Positions 32,850 to 44,798 of a stretch of 64,000 nucleotides of DNA are shown one piece after another; position 1 is the first letter of the stretch, and the number at the start of each line of letters is the position of its first letter. Origin of the DNA: Fodinicurvata sediminis DSM 21159. Its GTDB lineage: Bacteria > Pseudomonadota > Alphaproteobacteria > Kiloniellales > DSM-21159. The stretch is taken from the NCBI RefSeq assembly GCF_000420625.1, contig NZ_ATVH01000017.1, positions 124,001 to 188,000 of the forward strand, given 5' to 3'. The position numbers were made by a program, and so were the translations under genes. Below the pieces are notes generated by a model. The model made no database searches, was not told the origin of the DNA, and saw only the letters and a program-made list of their open reading frames with translations.

Positions 32850-33727
32850 AGTGGAGACCCGCCGGCCCTGAAACTTGATGCCGGATAGACACCCAGGATA
32901 CGTACTTCACGGCTGAAGAAGCTGAGTTCCTCCAGGGCAAGGCGGACCGGTTTGTCCTGGGGATGCCCTTCGATGTCCGCATAGAATTGCGCAACCGTGA
33001 AACTGCCGTCCAGGATATAGCTTTCCAGCTTGGTCAGGTTGACCCCGTTGGTGGCAAAGCCGCCCATTGCCTTGTAGAGCGCGGCGGGGACCGAACGCAC
33101 CCGGAAGACCAGGGAGGTCATGATCGGACCGCTGTCGGGCTCGACATCCGAGGGCTCACGCGCCAGCACGATGAAACGGGTCGTGTTGTGGCTGGCGTCA
33201 TGGATGTCGCGTGCCAGGGTGTCGAGGCCATAGATTTCGGCGGCAAGCGACGAGGAAATGGCGGCCTGGCTCGGGTCGTTGCGCTCGGCGACCTCGGCCG
33301 CGGCGCCTGCAGTATCGGCGTGAACGACCGGTTTCAGATTGTTGTCGCGCAGGAAGTTGCGGCATTGCGAGAGGGCGTGGACGTGGCTGTGCACGGCTTC
33401 AAGCTTGTCCAGGCTGCTCCCCTTGGGCGCCACCAACTGGTGTTCCACCTTCTGGAAATGTTCGGCAATGATGTGCAGGCCTGAACTGGGCAGCAGGTGA
33501 TGGATGTCGGCCACCCGACCGGCGCTGGAATTGTCGATGGGGATCATCGCCAGTTCTGCCTGGCTGTCGCGCACTGCGGCGAAGGTGTCCTCGAAGGTTT
33601 CACAGGGCAGGGTGGGGCGATCCGGATAGACATGCCGGCTGGCCATTTCCGAGAAGGCGCCGTGCGCGCCCTGGAAGGCGATTGCGTTGCTGCTGTCTGT
33701 CATGACTCCGGGCCCGCCTTGGCTCAT
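32846..33727 (-). CDS. pheA: Prephenate dehydratase
   Basis: A 293-residue enzyme that turns prephenate into phenylpyruvate. The catalytic domain ([24 protein letters not shown], and the threonine of NTTRFIVLA) is followed by a C-terminal ACT domain (about 205-285) with LTKLESYI, which gives phenylalanine feedback control. There is no chorismate mutase domain. The start at 33727 overlaps the kdsB stop (ATGA); an ATG eight codons later has its own GGAG site. It is convergent with lldD. Confidence 0.94.
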   Translation of the reverse strand: MSQGGPGVMTDSSNAIAFQGAHGAFSEMASRHVYPDRPTLPCETFEDTFAAVRDSQAELAMIPIDNSSAGRVADIHHLLPSSGLHIIAEHFQKVEHQLVAPKGSSLDKLEAVHSHVHALSQCRNFLRDNNLKPVVHADTAGAAAEVAERNDPSQAAISSSLAAEIYGLDTLARDIHDASHNTTRFIVLAREPSDVEPDSGPIMTSLVFRVRSVPAALYKAMGGFATNGVNLTKLESYILDGSFTVAQFYADIEGHPQDKPVRLALEELSFFSREVRILGVYPASSFRAGGSPL

Positions 33728-34494
33728 TTCCTGTCGTTCGGAGAAAGCAGGCGGCGCGCCCGCTCCAGATCGTCGGGAGTATCGACACCCAGCGGAAGCG
33801 TGTCAACGCGCGCCACGTCGATACGCATGCCGTCTTCGAGTGCCCGCAACTGCTCCAGTTTCTCGCGCTGTTCCAGCAGGCCGGGGGGCAGTTTGACGAA
33901 ACGCTCCAGAGCGTGACGACGATAGGCATAGAGCCCGATGTGGTGATAAAGGGGGTGGCCGGGATCATCCTGGTCCCAGGGGACCGGACAGCGGCTGAAA
34001 TAAAGGGCACGGGCCTGCCGGCGACCCTCGGGGAACAGGCAGGCCGCCTTCACCACATTGGGGTTGCCACGTTCGGAAGGCTCTTCGATCTCGGCCGCCA
34101 GAGTGGCTATATCCACATCGGGTGTGGCCAGTGGAGCGAAGACGGCACGGATGGCCTCCGGCTCCAGTGTCGGCAGATCGCCCTGCACATTGACCACGGC
34201 ATCATGATGGCCGTCGGGATCGATCTGACCCAGGGCCTCGTATATGCGGTCCGAGCCCGAAGGGTGATCCGGGCGCGTTTGTACGGCCTGCCCCCCGGCG
34301 TGTCGAACGGCATCCACAATTTCCGGCTCCGCAGCGGCCACGAACACGGGCCCGATGCCGGCCTCGCAGGCCCGGCGCCAGACGTGAACAATCATCGGTT
34401 CGCCGTGAATGTCGGCCAGCGGCTTGCCGGGCAATCGTGTGGAAGCCATGCGGGCGGGAACAAGAACGACGGGGTTGCTGGGTAAGGACATCAC
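33724..34494 (-). CDS. kdsB: 3-deoxy-manno-octulosonate cytidylyltransferase
   Basis: A 256-residue enzyme that makes CMP-Kdo for lipopolysaccharide. It has [46 protein letters not shown] and [14 protein letters not shown]. It starts MMSLPSN; either Met could be used. It is coupled to pheA by a four-base overlap. Kdo synthesis implies an LPS-bearing outer membrane. It is divergent from the tandem cytochrome gene, a conserved alphaproteobacterial arrangement. Confidence 0.95.
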   Translation of the reverse strand: MMSLPSNPVVLVPARMASTRLPGKPLADIHGEPMIVHVWRRACEAGIGPVFVAAAEPEIVDAVRHAGGQAVQTRPDHPSGSDRIYEALGQIDPDGHHDAVVNVQGDLPTLEPEAIRAVFAPLATPDVDIATLAAEIEEPSERGNPNVVKAACLFPEGRRQARALYFSRCPVPWDQDDPGHPLYHHIGLYAYRRHALERFVKLPPGLLEQREKLEQLRALEDGMRIDVARVDTLPLGVDTPDDLERARRLLSPNDRK

Positions 34495-34701
34495 TCTCGA
34501 CTTCTTGCCTGGAACGCTTTAACAGAAGAAAACCAACGAGGGGACATGCAATAAAAACCGGCAGTTCTTGTGCGACAAGCGCTTTTTGCCGCAGCTGAGG
34601 TTTGATATTTCCGCGTTTCGGGATATTGAACCGTCCGCCCGGGCCGGCTATTGTCCGCCCTCACCTTCCGCAGCCGATAGTCAACAGGGTAGCGATACGC
34701 A

Positions 34702-35868
34702 ATGTCACTGGAATTCAACAAGGTAGCGGCGGCTGTATTGACGGCCGGCGTCGTGGCCATGTCGGCCGGGTTTGTCTCCCAGCTTCTTGTTTCGCCAAAG
34801 GATCTCTATGAGGATGCCTATCCTGTGGAGGTGACGGATGGTGATCCGTCCGAGGCGCCCGAAGCCGAGGAGGAGACCCTCGAGTCGGTGTTGGCCCTGT
34901 TGGGGGATGCGGATGCTGAGAATGGTGAATCCCTGACGCGTGCCTGTTCGGCCTGTCACACCTTCGAGGAGGGCGGCGCCAATCGGGTGGGCCCGAACCT
35001 CTGGAACATAGTCGGAGCAAGCCATGCCCATGCGGATGGTTTCAATTACTCGGATGCTCTGGCTGACAAGTCCGACGAGCCGTGGACCTATGAAAACCTG
35101 AATGCTTTCCTAGCCGATCCTGACGGTTATGCGCCGGGGACGCGCATGAGCTACAACGGCATGAGTGATGTCGAGGACCGTGCCGACCTGATTGCCTATC
35201 TGCGCAGCCTGAGTGACGACCCTGCCGACCTGCCGAGCGAGGACGAGATCGCCGCTGCTCAGGAAGAAGAAGGCGGCGAGGGTGAAGGCTCCGAAGAAGG
35301 AGAAGGTGATTCCGAGGCTTCCGAAGCAGCCGAGGACGAAAGCGAAGCAGCAGATGGTGAAAGCTCCGAAGATGGAGAGGCCAGCGAAGAGGGTGAGGCT
35401 GAATCCGGTGACTCTGCCCAGGAAGGCGAAGCGGCCGGTGATGAAGGTGATGCTGCTGAGAGTGGTGCGGGCGAAGATGAAGATTCTGCCGCTGCCGACG
35501 TGGACAGCGAACTGCGTGAGATGATCGCCGCCGCCGATCCTGCCGAGGGCGAGGGCAAGACACGCCAGTGCGCAGCCTGTCATACCTTCGACGAAGGCGG
35601 TGCCAACCGCGTTGGTCCGAATCTTTGGGATGTTGTCGGGCAATCGGTCGCGCACCGTGACGATTACAATTACTCCTCCGCTTCAACGGATGCCAGGGAT
35701 GAAGGTCTTGAGTGGACCTACGAGAACCTGGCGGCCTATCTGGAAGATCCGCGCGGCTGGATGCCCGGTACCAAGATGACCTTTGCCGGTGTCCGCAGCC
35801 AGGAGGACCTGGCCGCGATCATTGCCTATCTGCGCCAGCAGGGTGAAAACCCGCCACCTCTCGACTGA
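34702..35868 (+). CDS. Membrane-anchored tandem two-heme cytochrome c with acidic linker
   Basis: A 388-residue protein. An uncleaved membrane helix (about 8-29, VAAAVLTAGVVAMSAGFV) exports and anchors it. The first class-I cytochrome c domain has CSACH (82-86) and axial Met149 in GTRMSYNG; the second has CAACH (290-294) and Met359 in GTKMTFAG. The two share GANRVGPNLW and WTYENL, so they arose by duplication. Residues 171-270 between them are a 100-residue linker with no Lys, Arg, His, Cys or aromatic residue, built of Glu, Asp, Ser, Gly and Ala. Relatives (CycM-type c552 beside kdsB and pheA) usually have one heme. It likely shuttles electrons from the bc1 complex to an oxidase, with the linker giving reach. 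Confidence 0.9.
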   Translation: MSLEFNKVAAAVLTAGVVAMSAGFVSQLLVSPKDLYEDAYPVEVTDGDPSEAPEAEEETLESVLALLGDADAENGESLTRACSACHTFEEGGANRVGPNLWNIVGASHAHADGFNYSDALADKSDEPWTYENLNAFLADPDGYAPGTRMSYNGMSDVEDRADLIAYLRSLSDDPADLPSEDEIAAAQEEEGGEGEGSEEGEGDSEASEAAEDESEAADGESSEDGEASEEGEAESGDSAQEGEAAGDEGDAAESGAGEDEDSAAADVDSELREMIAAADPAEGEGKTRQCAACHTFDEGGANRVGPNLWDVVGQSVAHRDDYNYSSASTDARDEGLEWTYENLAAYLEDPRGWMPGTKMTFAGVRSQEDLAAIIAYLRQQGENPPPLD

Positions 35869-35882
35869 TCCGGGCGGGATCA

Positions 35883-36689
35883 GTGTCGGATAGACTTACG
35901 ACCTGCCCGCAGAACCTGGTCGATTTTGCGGAAGAATTGGCGGGATTGGCCGCGGCCGTGGCCCGGTCGCATTTCCGGACGTCGGTTTCCGTAGATACCA
36001 AGGCGGACGAATCGCCGGTTACAATTGCTGACAGAAATGCGGAAGAGAAGATGCGTGCGGCCATTTCCGCACGTTTTCCCGGGCATGGTGTCTTCGGCGA
36101 GGAGTTCGGCGCCGAGAATCCGGATGCCGAATATCTTTGGGTCCTGGATCCCATAGACGGTACGAAGGCCTTCATAACAGGCAATCCCTTGTTCGGCACG
36201 TTGGTCTCCCTTCTGCACCGGGGACAGCCGATCCTGGGCATCATCGAGATGCCGGCCCTGGGCGAGCGCTGGATCGGCGCAAGTGGACATCCAACACGCC
36301 GCCGTGATTCGGCAGGAGTTCGAGAGACCAAAACGCGTGCCTGTTCCGACCTGGGCAGGGCGATCATGCGCACCACATCGCCCGACATGTTCCCGGGACG
36401 GCAGGCGGACGCCTATGACCGGCTGTCCGCTGCCTGTGGCCTCACTCTCTTTGGCGGGGACTGCTTCTGTTACGCTCAGCTGGCCAGCGGTTATGTCGAT
36501 CTGGTGGTCGAGGCTTCCCTGAAGCCCTATGACTTCATGGCGCTCCTGCCTGTGGTCATTGGCGCCGGGGGAATGGCCACGGACTGGGAAGGGAAGCCGC
36601 TGAGCCTGGATTCGCCGGGGGATATTCTTGTTGCGGGCGATCCAGAGGCCCATGCCCGGGCCCTGGCACTACTTTCCGGTAAAACCTGA
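35883..36689 (+). CDS. hisN: Inositol-monophosphatase-family phosphatase, probably histidinol-phosphatase
   Basis: A 268-residue member of the inositol monophosphatase family. Metal-binding motifs are GEEFG and WVLDPIDGTKAFITGNPLFGTLV; the extended FITG form is typical of HisN histidinol-phosphatases in this class. The late metal site is YDFMALLPVVIGAGG. The start is a GTG at 35883 with GGGCGGG before it. It begins 14 bases after the cytochrome gene and ends 133 bases before the yejA start. Other substrates such as inositol or nucleotide phosphates are possible. Confidence 0.88.
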   Translation: MSDRLTTCPQNLVDFAEELAGLAAAVARSHFRTSVSVDTKADESPVTIADRNAEEKMRAAISARFPGHGVFGEEFGAENPDAEYLWVLDPIDGTKAFITGNPLFGTLVSLLHRGQPILGIIEMPALGERWIGASGHPTRRRDSAGVRETKTRACSDLGRAIMRTTSPDMFPGRQADAYDRLSAACGLTLFGGDCFCYAQLASGYVDLVVEASLKPYDFMALLPVVIGAGGMATDWEGKPLSLDSPGDILVAGDPEAHARALALLSGKT

Positions 36690-36822
36690 ACAAATTGTAA
36701 TCTCCCCGTTTGAGGATCACAGTTGCGAAGTGCCAATCATCGGCTACCCTAGTGATGCACAAGGAAATCCGGCACAAACCGGACGAAGCCGCAGCAGCAA
36801 GAACGGGAGGCAGGGCACGAAT

Positions 36823-38706
36823 ATGGCAGGGGGCATGAGCGCGATCCTGAAGGCGGCGGGCCTCTGTTTCCTGCTTTGGAGTTTTCCGGTTTTCGCACAG
36901 GAAGATCAGGAAAGCGAAGTTCCGCAACCGCGGCATGGCATTGCCATGCACGGCGAACCGAAGTATCCAGCTGATTTCACACATTTCGACTATGTGAATC
37001 CCGCTGCGCCCAAGGGTGGTTCGGTGCGCTTGGCGGCACGCGGCACCTATGACAGCTTCAATCCCTTTATTGTGCGCGGTGTCGCGGCAAGTGGTGCCAG
37101 TTACCTCAACGAAACCCTGATGGTGTCCAGTGCCGACGAGCCTTTCAGCATGTATGGCCTGGTCGCCGAAAGCATCCGCGTGCCGGAAGATCGTTCCTGG
37201 GCAGAATTTACGCTGCGCGAAGAGGCGAACTGGCATGATGGTGAGCCCATTACGGTCGAGGATGTCATCTTTTCGCTCAATATCCTGCGCGAAGAGGGGC
37301 ACCCTATCTATCGGCAATACTATGCCGATGTGACGGATGCCGAGAAAACGGGTCCGCGCAAGGTGCGTTTCACCTTTTCCGAGGGCGAGAACCTGGAATT
37401 GCCGCTGATCATCGGGCAGTTGCCGATCCTGCCCAAGCATTACTGGGAGGAGCGCGATTTCACGCGCTCGGACCTGGAGGCGCCGCTGGGCAGCGGTCCC
37501 TATCGTGTGGCCGATTTCGAGCCAGGCCGACATGTGGCCTATGAACGGGTCGAGGACTATTGGGGCAAGGATCTGCCGGTCAACAAGGGGCGCTACAACT
37601 TCGACCGCATCCGATACGACTACTTTCGCGATGAAACGGTCATTCGTCAGGCCGTGAAGGCCGGGGAAGTGGACTTCCGTCAGGAAAACCAGGCCAAGGC
37701 CTGGGCCCTGGATTATGACACACCGGCCGTGGAGCAGGGCCGGTTGGTCATGGAAGAGATTCCACACGAACGTCCCACAGGGATGCAGGGCTTCGTCATG
37801 AACACACGCGAGCCTGTCTTCAGTGACCCTAGGGTTCGGCGTGCCATGGCCTATGCCTTCGATTTCGAGTGGTCGAACCGCAACCTCTTCTTCGGGCTTT
37901 ACGATCGCACGGAAAGCTATTTCTCCAACTCGGAACTGGCGTCGAGCGGCCTTCCCGAGGGGCGCGAGTTGGAGCTGCTGGAGCCTTATCGCGGTCAGGT
38001 ACCGGAGGAGGTCTTCGAAGAGGAATACTTCGCCCCCTCCACCGACGGCAGTGGCTGGCCGCGCCAGAACCTCAAGATGGCTTTCGAACTGCTCGAGGAG
38101 GCCGGCTGGGTGGTGCGCGACATGGAACTCGTGCACAAAGAGACCGGCGAGCAGATGACCTTCGAAATCATGATCTATGACACGGCCTTCGAACGCGTCG
38201 TCCTGCCCTATGTGCGCAATCTCAGGCGGTTGGGAATCGATCCGACGGTGCGGCTGGTGGACACTTCGCAGTACGTCAATCGCCTGCGCGACTTCAATTT
38301 CGACATGACCATCACGTCCTGGGGGCAATCGGATTCTCCGGGAAACGAGCAACGCAACTACTGGAGTTCCGCTGCTGCCAATATGACGGGCAGCCGCAAC
38401 CTGGCGGGTATCCAGGATCCCGTTGTCGATGCGTTGATTGACGAAGTGATCCGGGCTGGCAGCCGCGAAGACCTGGTCGCGGCGACACGCGCGCTGGATC
38501 GCGTGCTGCTGTGGGGGCACTATGTCGTGCCGCATTGGCATTCCCGGGTGGATCGCCTGGTCTATTGGAACAAGTTCGGCCATCCCGAGAATCCGCCCTT
38601 GCATGGGTTCGAGTTCGACAACTGGTGGATAGACGAGGACAGGGCAAGGCGTCTGCGTGAAGGTGACGAGATGGTGGAATCTCCGGCAGACGAACAGGAG
38701 GGCTAG
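36823..38706 (+). CDS. yejA: Periplasmic peptide-binding protein of a YejABEF-type ABC transporter
   Basis: A 627-residue solute-binding protein of the oligopeptide/microcin C family. I chose the ATG at 36823 (GGGAGG upstream); the frame is open further but overlaps hisN. A signal peptide (KAAGLCFLLWSFPVFAQ) is followed by RHGIAMHGEPKYPADFTHFDYVNPAAPKGG, the YejA signature, and the class-5 binding-protein body (FNPFIVRG, NWHDGEPITVEDVIFSLN). It heads yejA-yejB-yejE-yejF, all overlapping or within a few bases. It likely takes up peptides, and could import peptide antibiotics. Confidence 0.93.
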   Translation: MAGGMSAILKAAGLCFLLWSFPVFAQEDQESEVPQPRHGIAMHGEPKYPADFTHFDYVNPAAPKGGSVRLAARGTYDSFNPFIVRGVAASGASYLNETLMVSSADEPFSMYGLVAESIRVPEDRSWAEFTLREEANWHDGEPITVEDVIFSLNILREEGHPIYRQYYADVTDAEKTGPRKVRFTFSEGENLELPLIIGQLPILPKHYWEERDFTRSDLEAPLGSGPYRVADFEPGRHVAYERVEDYWGKDLPVNKGRYNFDRIRYDYFRDETVIRQAVKAGEVDFRQENQAKAWALDYDTPAVEQGRLVMEEIPHERPTGMQGFVMNTREPVFSDPRVRRAMAYAFDFEWSNRNLFFGLYDRTESYFSNSELASSGLPEGRELELLEPYRGQVPEEVFEEEYFAPSTDGSGWPRQNLKMAFELLEEAGWVVRDMELVHKETGEQMTFEIMIYDTAFERVVLPYVRNLRRLGIDPTVRLVDTSQYVNRLRDFNFDMTITSWGQSDSPGNEQRNYWSSAAANMTGSRNLAGIQDPVVDALIDEVIRAGSREDLVAATRALDRVLLWGHYVVPHWHSRVDRLVYWNKFGHPENPPLHGFEFDNWWIDEDRARRLREGDEMVESPADEQEG

Positions 38707-38709
38707 GGC

Positions 38710-39801
38710 ATGACCGCCTATATCATCCGACGGCTTTTCCTGATCGTGCCGACGCTGCTTGGGATCATGTTGATCAACTTTCTCGTTCTGCAGTTCGTGC
38801 CGGGCGGTCCTATCGAACAGGTGATCTCCCAGGTCACGGGAACAGGCGGCGGCACCGAGGCCGCGATCGAACGGGCTTCGCGCAGCGGTGGCGAGGATGT
38901 CATCTCGTCGTCGCGCAGCGAGCGCTATGGCGCCCAGGGACTGGATCCGGAATTCATCAAGGAACTTGAGCAGCAATTCGGTTTCGACAAGCCGGCGCAT
39001 GAGCGTTTCATCATGATGATCGGCAACTACCTGGTCTTCGATTTCGGGGAGAGCTTCTTTCGCAACGCGGATGTGGCCGAGTTGGTGATCGACAAGATGC
39101 CGGTCTCGATCTCGCTGGGCGTCTGGACGATGTTGATCACCTATTTCGTCTCGATTCCCCTGGGCATTGCCAAGGCGGTGCGCGATGGAGAGGCTTTCGA
39201 CATCTGGACCAGCGGCATCGTGATCGTCGGCTACGCCATTCCCAACTTCCTCTTCGCCATCCTGCTGCTCGTTCTCTTCGCCGGTGGCAGTTATCTGGAC
39301 TGGTTCCCCCTGCGAGGACTGGTTTCCGACAATTGGGAAGATCTGTCCTGGCCCATGCAGATCGTGGACTATTTCTGGCACCTGGCCCTGCCGGTCCTGG
39401 CCATGGTGATCAGCGGCTTTGCCGGCCTGACCATGCTGACCAAGAATTCCTTCCTGGAGAATATCCACCAGCAGTATGTGCTGACGGCGCGCGCCAAGGG
39501 CCTTACCGAGCGCCGCGTGCTCTACGGGCATGTCTTCCGCAATGCCATGCTGATCGTCATCGCGGGTTTCCCGGCCGCCTTCATCAGCGTTTTCTTCACC
39601 GGCGTGCTGCTGATCGAGGTGATCTTCTCGTTGGACGGCCTGGGACTGCTGGGTTTCGAGGCCGTGATCAACCGCGACTATCCGATCGTCTTCGGCACGC
39701 TCTATTTCTTCACGCTGGTGGGCCTGATCCTCAATCTTGTGGGAGACGTCATGTACACAGTGATCGACCCGCGCATCGACTTCGAAAGCCGTGAGACATG
39801 A
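38710..39801 (+). CDS. yejB: ABC transporter permease YejB
   Basis: A 363-residue permease of the DppB/OppB type with six membrane helices. It starts [34 protein letters not shown], has a periplasmic insert with the YejB-specific GGEDV...[12 protein letters not shown], and carries an EAA loop ([20 protein letters not shown]) that contacts the ATPase. It starts three bases after yejA and ends in a four-base overlap with yejE. Confidence 0.95.
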   Translation: MTAYIIRRLFLIVPTLLGIMLINFLVLQFVPGGPIEQVISQVTGTGGGTEAAIERASRSGGEDVISSSRSERYGAQGLDPEFIKELEQQFGFDKPAHERFIMMIGNYLVFDFGESFFRNADVAELVIDKMPVSISLGVWTMLITYFVSIPLGIAKAVRDGEAFDIWTSGIVIVGYAIPNFLFAILLLVLFAGGSYLDWFPLRGLVSDNWEDLSWPMQIVDYFWHLALPVLAMVISGFAGLTMLTKNSFLENIHQQYVLTARAKGLTERRVLYGHVFRNAMLIVIAGFPAAFISVFFTGVLLIEVIFSLDGLGLLGFEAVINRDYPIVFGTLYFFTLVGLILNLVGDVMYTVIDPRIDFESRET

Positions 39802-40925
39802 CGGGCAGGGCTGTGAGCAGAAAGACCGGAGCGGGCCTGTTCAGTCACCCCATCACCCGACGGCGGTTGCAGAACTTCCGCAAGAACCGGCGTGGCTACT
39901 GGTCGCTCTGGATTTTCCTGGTTCTCTTCGGGATCAGCTTGTTCGCCGAGTTCGTTGCCAACGACCGGCCGGTCCTGATCTTCCATGACGGCAGCTTCTA
40001 CATGCCGATCTTCCAGGATTATCCGGAAACCACCTTCGGCGGAGACTTCGAGACCCAGTCCGATTACCGCGATCCCTATCTGCAGCAGTTGATAAACGCC
40101 CAGGGCTGGATGGTCTGGCCGGTGATTCCCTATAACCACCAGACCGTGGCCTGGGACCTGGCCGAGCCGGCGCCCGCGCCACCCGATGCCACGCATTGGC
40201 TGGGCACCGACGACCAGGCCCGGGATGTGCTGGCACGTCTGATCTATGGCTTCCGCGTCTCGGTCCTGTTTGGACTGGTGCTGACGTTCTCGAGTTCCCT
40301 GATCGGGGTCGCCGTGGGGGCGATCCAGGGCTATTTCGGTGGGTTGACGGACTTGCTGGGCCAGCGCTTCATCGAGATCTGGTCGGGCCTGCCAGTGCTC
40401 TATATCCTGATCATCCTGTCCAGCATCGTGCAGCCGAACTTCTGGTGGCTGTTGCTGATCATGCTGCTGTTCAGTTGGATGTCCCTGGTGGGCCTGGTCC
40501 GGGCGGAATTCCTGAAGGTGCGCAACTACGACTACGTGCGCGCCGCCCGGGCGCTGGGTGTCTCCAACGGTGTGATCATGTATCGACACGTCCTGCCCAA
40601 TGCCATGGTGGCGACGCTGACCTTCCTGCCTTTCATCCTGACAGGGGCGATCACCATGCTGACGGCGCTCGATTTCCTGGGCTTCGGCCTGCCGCCTGGC
40701 TCGGCTTCCCTGGGTGACCTTGTGGCCCAGGGCAAGGCCAACCTGCAGGCACCCTGGCTTGGCCTGACCGCCTTCTTCGTGCTGGCCGTGATGCTGAGCC
40801 TGCTGGTCTTCATCGGCGAGGCCGTGCGCGATGCCTTCGATCCGCGCAAGCTCTTCGCCTCGGCTGCGCCGCCGCCGGAAACGGCGGCCAGCGCGCAACC
40901 TGCCATCGCTCCCGGGAGGGCCTAA
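39798..40925 (+). CDS. yejE: ABC transporter permease YejE
   Basis: A 375-residue permease of the DppC/OppC type. After a short cytosolic lead ([23 protein letters not shown]) come six membrane helices and a large periplasmic loop (about 50-135) typical of YejE. The EAA loop is [24 protein letters not shown]. The ATGA overlap with yejB couples translation; it ends two bases before yejF. Confidence 0.95.
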   Translation: MTGRAVSRKTGAGLFSHPITRRRLQNFRKNRRGYWSLWIFLVLFGISLFAEFVANDRPVLIFHDGSFYMPIFQDYPETTFGGDFETQSDYRDPYLQQLINAQGWMVWPVIPYNHQTVAWDLAEPAPAPPDATHWLGTDDQARDVLARLIYGFRVSVLFGLVLTFSSSLIGVAVGAIQGYFGGLTDLLGQRFIEIWSGLPVLYILIILSSIVQPNFWWLLLIMLLFSWMSLVGLVRAEFLKVRNYDYVRAARALGVSNGVIMYRHVLPNAMVATLTFLPFILTGAITMLTALDFLGFGLPPGSASLGDLVAQGKANLQAPWLGLTAFFVLAVMLSLLVFIGEAVRDAFDPRKLFASAAPPPETAASAQPAIAPGRA

Positions 40926-40927
40926 TC

Positions 40928-42559
<1,632 letters not shown>

Positions 42560-42568
<9 letters not shown>

Positions 42569-42582
42569 TCCGCCAATCTCTA
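42560..42582. repeat. Short 15-bp-period repeat at the 3' end of yejF
   Basis: AATCTCTA occurs at 42560-42567 (containing the yejF stop) and 42575-42582. It resembles, in miniature, the stop-codon repeats of yciI and pheA. Confidence 0.4.
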
Positions 42583-42621
42583 GTCCTTCCACATCTGTCA
42601 TTTCTTCAGTCGAGTTTTCCC

Positions 42622-43551
42622 ATGGCCCTGCTTTTCTATTCCACGTCCGACAGCGCGAAAGTCTGGATTCCCGAGCTCGAGCGGCAGCTGCCGCATCATG
42701 ACATCCGTCAGTGGCCGGAGATCGGCGATGCCTCGGAGATCGATTATGCTCTGATGTGGAAGCCGGAGCCCGGGATCATGGCGTCGCTGCCCAACCTGAA
42801 GGTGATCTTTTCCATCGGCGCCGGCATCGACCACCTGGTGAAGGACCCGGACATGCCGCGCCATCTGCCGCTTGTGCGCATGGTGGAAGAAGGCCTCACC
42901 GCGGGCATGACCGAGTACGTTGTCATGCAGACTCTCTATCATCATCGCCGCATGCTGGACTATCGCGAGCAGCAGGCCGAGCAACGCTGGGAGCCGCTGC
43001 CGCTCACCCCCTGCTGGGACCGCAAGGTGGGCATTCTGGGCCTGGGCGTCCTGGGTCGCGATTCCGCGGAGAAGCTGGCCATGCTGGGCCTGGACGTGGC
43101 CGGCTGGAGCCGTACAGAGAAGCGGATCGAAGGTGTCAAGTGCTATCATGGCGAGGAGGGCCTGCAGGAGATTGTCGCGCGCAGCGAGATCCTGGTCTGC
43201 CTGTTGCCCCTGACCGAACAGACGCGCGGCATCCTCAACGCCGATCTCTTCAACCGCATGCCTCAGGGGGCCATGGTCATCAATGCCGCGCGCGGTGAGC
43301 ACCTGGTGGACCAGGACCTGCTGGATGCCCTGGACAGCGGGCAGATCGACTCCGCCACCCTGGACGTCTTCCACGAGGAGCCGCTGCCTGCGAACCATCC
43401 CTTCTGGAGCCATCGGCGCATCATCCTGACTCCGCACATGGCCAGCATCACCGTGCCACGCACGGCGGTCGCCTCGCTGGTGGACAACGTGCAGCGCTTC
43501 GAGGCTGGTCAGCCCATGCAGAACGTGGTGGATCTGGATCGGGGGTATTGA
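42622..43551 (+). CDS. ghrA: Glyoxylate/hydroxypyruvate reductase A-type D-2-hydroxyacid dehydrogenase
   Basis: A 309-residue enzyme. The Rossmann motif GILGLGVLGRDSAEKL follows a short N-terminal lid. The catalytic triad is Arg in NAARGEHLVDQ, Glu in DVFHEEPLP and His in LTPHMASIT. The SIGAGIDHLVKDPDMP and short length are typical of GhrA, which reduces glyoxylate and hydroxypyruvate with NADPH. With glcDEF (54048-58071), it suggests active glycolate/glyoxylate metabolism. It follows the yej operon by 53 bases. Confidence 0.9.
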   Translation: MALLFYSTSDSAKVWIPELERQLPHHDIRQWPEIGDASEIDYALMWKPEPGIMASLPNLKVIFSIGAGIDHLVKDPDMPRHLPLVRMVEEGLTAGMTEYVVMQTLYHHRRMLDYREQQAEQRWEPLPLTPCWDRKVGILGLGVLGRDSAEKLAMLGLDVAGWSRTEKRIEGVKCYHGEEGLQEIVARSEILVCLLPLTEQTRGILNADLFNRMPQGAMVINAARGEHLVDQDLLDALDSGQIDSATLDVFHEEPLPANHPFWSHRRIILTPHMASITVPRTAVASLVDNVQRFEAGQPMQNVVDLDRGY

Positions 43552-43566
43552 GGCAAGCCCCAGCTT

Positions 43567-44718
43567 TTACAGCTTTGCCGTCCAGCCCTTGAGCCGTTCG
43601 CAGGCCTCGACGATCTCCTCGGTCGCGCCGGCGAAGGAAAAGCGGATGTAGTGGTGGCCGCGCTGGGGGTCGAAGTCGGTGCCGGGCGTGGCGGCGATAT
43701 TGATCTCGTCCAGCATGCGCTTGCAGAGCGCCTGGCTGTCGTCGCCCAGGTGGCCGCTGTAGGCATAGATGTAGAAGGCGCCGTCGGCGGGCGCCAGATC
43801 CGGGAAGCCGGCGGCGGGCAGGTGCTCCAGCAGATGGGCGCGGTTGGCGGCATAGATCTGGACGGTCGCGTCCAGTTCCTTGCCGGCGTCGAAGGCGGCC
43901 ACGGCGGCCTCCTGCGACAGGGCCATGGGCGAGATGAAGAGGTTCTGGGCCAGGCATTCGATGGGCAGCACCAGCTCGGGCGGCAGGACCAGCCAGCCCA
44001 GGCGCCAGCCGGTCATGGAGTAGTATTTCGAGAAGCTGTTGACGATGATGGCGTCGTCCGTCAGCTCGCTGGCGCTGACGGCGCGCCGCGTGAATTCGAT
44101 GCCGTGGTAGATCTCGTCCGAGACCAGGCGGATGCCGCGCTCGCGGCAGCAGTCGACGATGCGCTCCAGTGCCTCCCGGTCCACCATGGTGCCGGTGGGG
44201 TTGGAGGGGCTGGCCAGGATCAGGCCGTCCAACGCGCCAGCCTGTTCGATCAACTCAGGTGTCGGCTGAAAGCGCTCCTCAGGCCCGGCGGGCAGCAGCA
44301 CGGCCTCGAGCCCCAGGGCCTTCAGGATGTTGCGATAGGCGGGATAGCCTGGCGCGGCCAGCGCCACGCGGTCGCCCGGCTCGAAAGCGGCCAGGAAGGA
44401 CAGCAGGAAACCGGCCGAGGAGCCGGCGGTAACCGCCACGCGCTCGGGGGCGAGTTCCACGCCATAGGTTTCGGTGTAGTGGCGCGCGATGCGCCGGCGC
44501 AGGCGCGAAATGCCCAGCGAATCGGTGTAGCCCAGACGCAGGGAGTCGAGCGCGGTGTGTGCCGCCTTGCGCACCGCTTCGGGCGCCGGTGTGCCGGGCT
44601 GACCGACCTCCAGGTGCAGAACATGCTCGCCGGCCGCCATCTTCTCGTTGGCCGCGCGCAGCACATCCATGACGATGAAGGACGGAATACGCCCGCGTTC
44701 CGCGACTTTCAGTGCCAT
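43567..44718 (-). CDS. PLP-dependent aminotransferase, class I/II
   Basis: A 383-residue fold-type I aminotransferase. The PLP lysine is in NSFSKYYSMTGWRLGW; other motifs are LEVGQPGTPAPEAVRKA, GYTDSLGISRLRRRIARHY, ASPSNPTGTMV and SDEIYHGIEF. It belongs to the aspartate-aminotransferase-like group of broad or unknown substrate (including some that act on aromatic or N-succinyl substrates). It is convergent with ghrA, with 15 bases between. Confidence 0.9.
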   Translation of the reverse strand: MALKVAERGRIPSFIVMDVLRAANEKMAAGEHVLHLEVGQPGTPAPEAVRKAAHTALDSLRLGYTDSLGISRLRRRIARHYTETYGVELAPERVAVTAGSSAGFLLSFLAAFEPGDRVALAAPGYPAYRNILKALGLEAVLLPAGPEERFQPTPELIEQAGALDGLILASPSNPTGTMVDREALERIVDCCRERGIRLVSDEIYHGIEFTRRAVSASELTDDAIIVNSFSKYYSMTGWRLGWLVLPPELVLPIECLAQNLFISPMALSQEAAVAAFDAGKELDATVQIYAANRAHLLEHLPAAGFPDLAPADGAFYIYAYSGHLGDDSQALCKRMLDEINIAATPGTDFDPQRGHHYIRFSFAGATEEIVEACERLKGWTAKL

Positions 44719-44798
44719 GAAGGTCCCCCTGACAGATGATTCGTGTGCTGGTTGCCAGCCTTAACCCGCTGCGGGATTGAGGGCAAGCAAGGGAGAAC

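Noticed and set aside
36556-39531. Open frame of 991 codons on the minus strand
   Set aside because: It is antisense to hisN, yejA and yejB, whose families are clear. Long antisense frames are expected in high-GC coding DNA.
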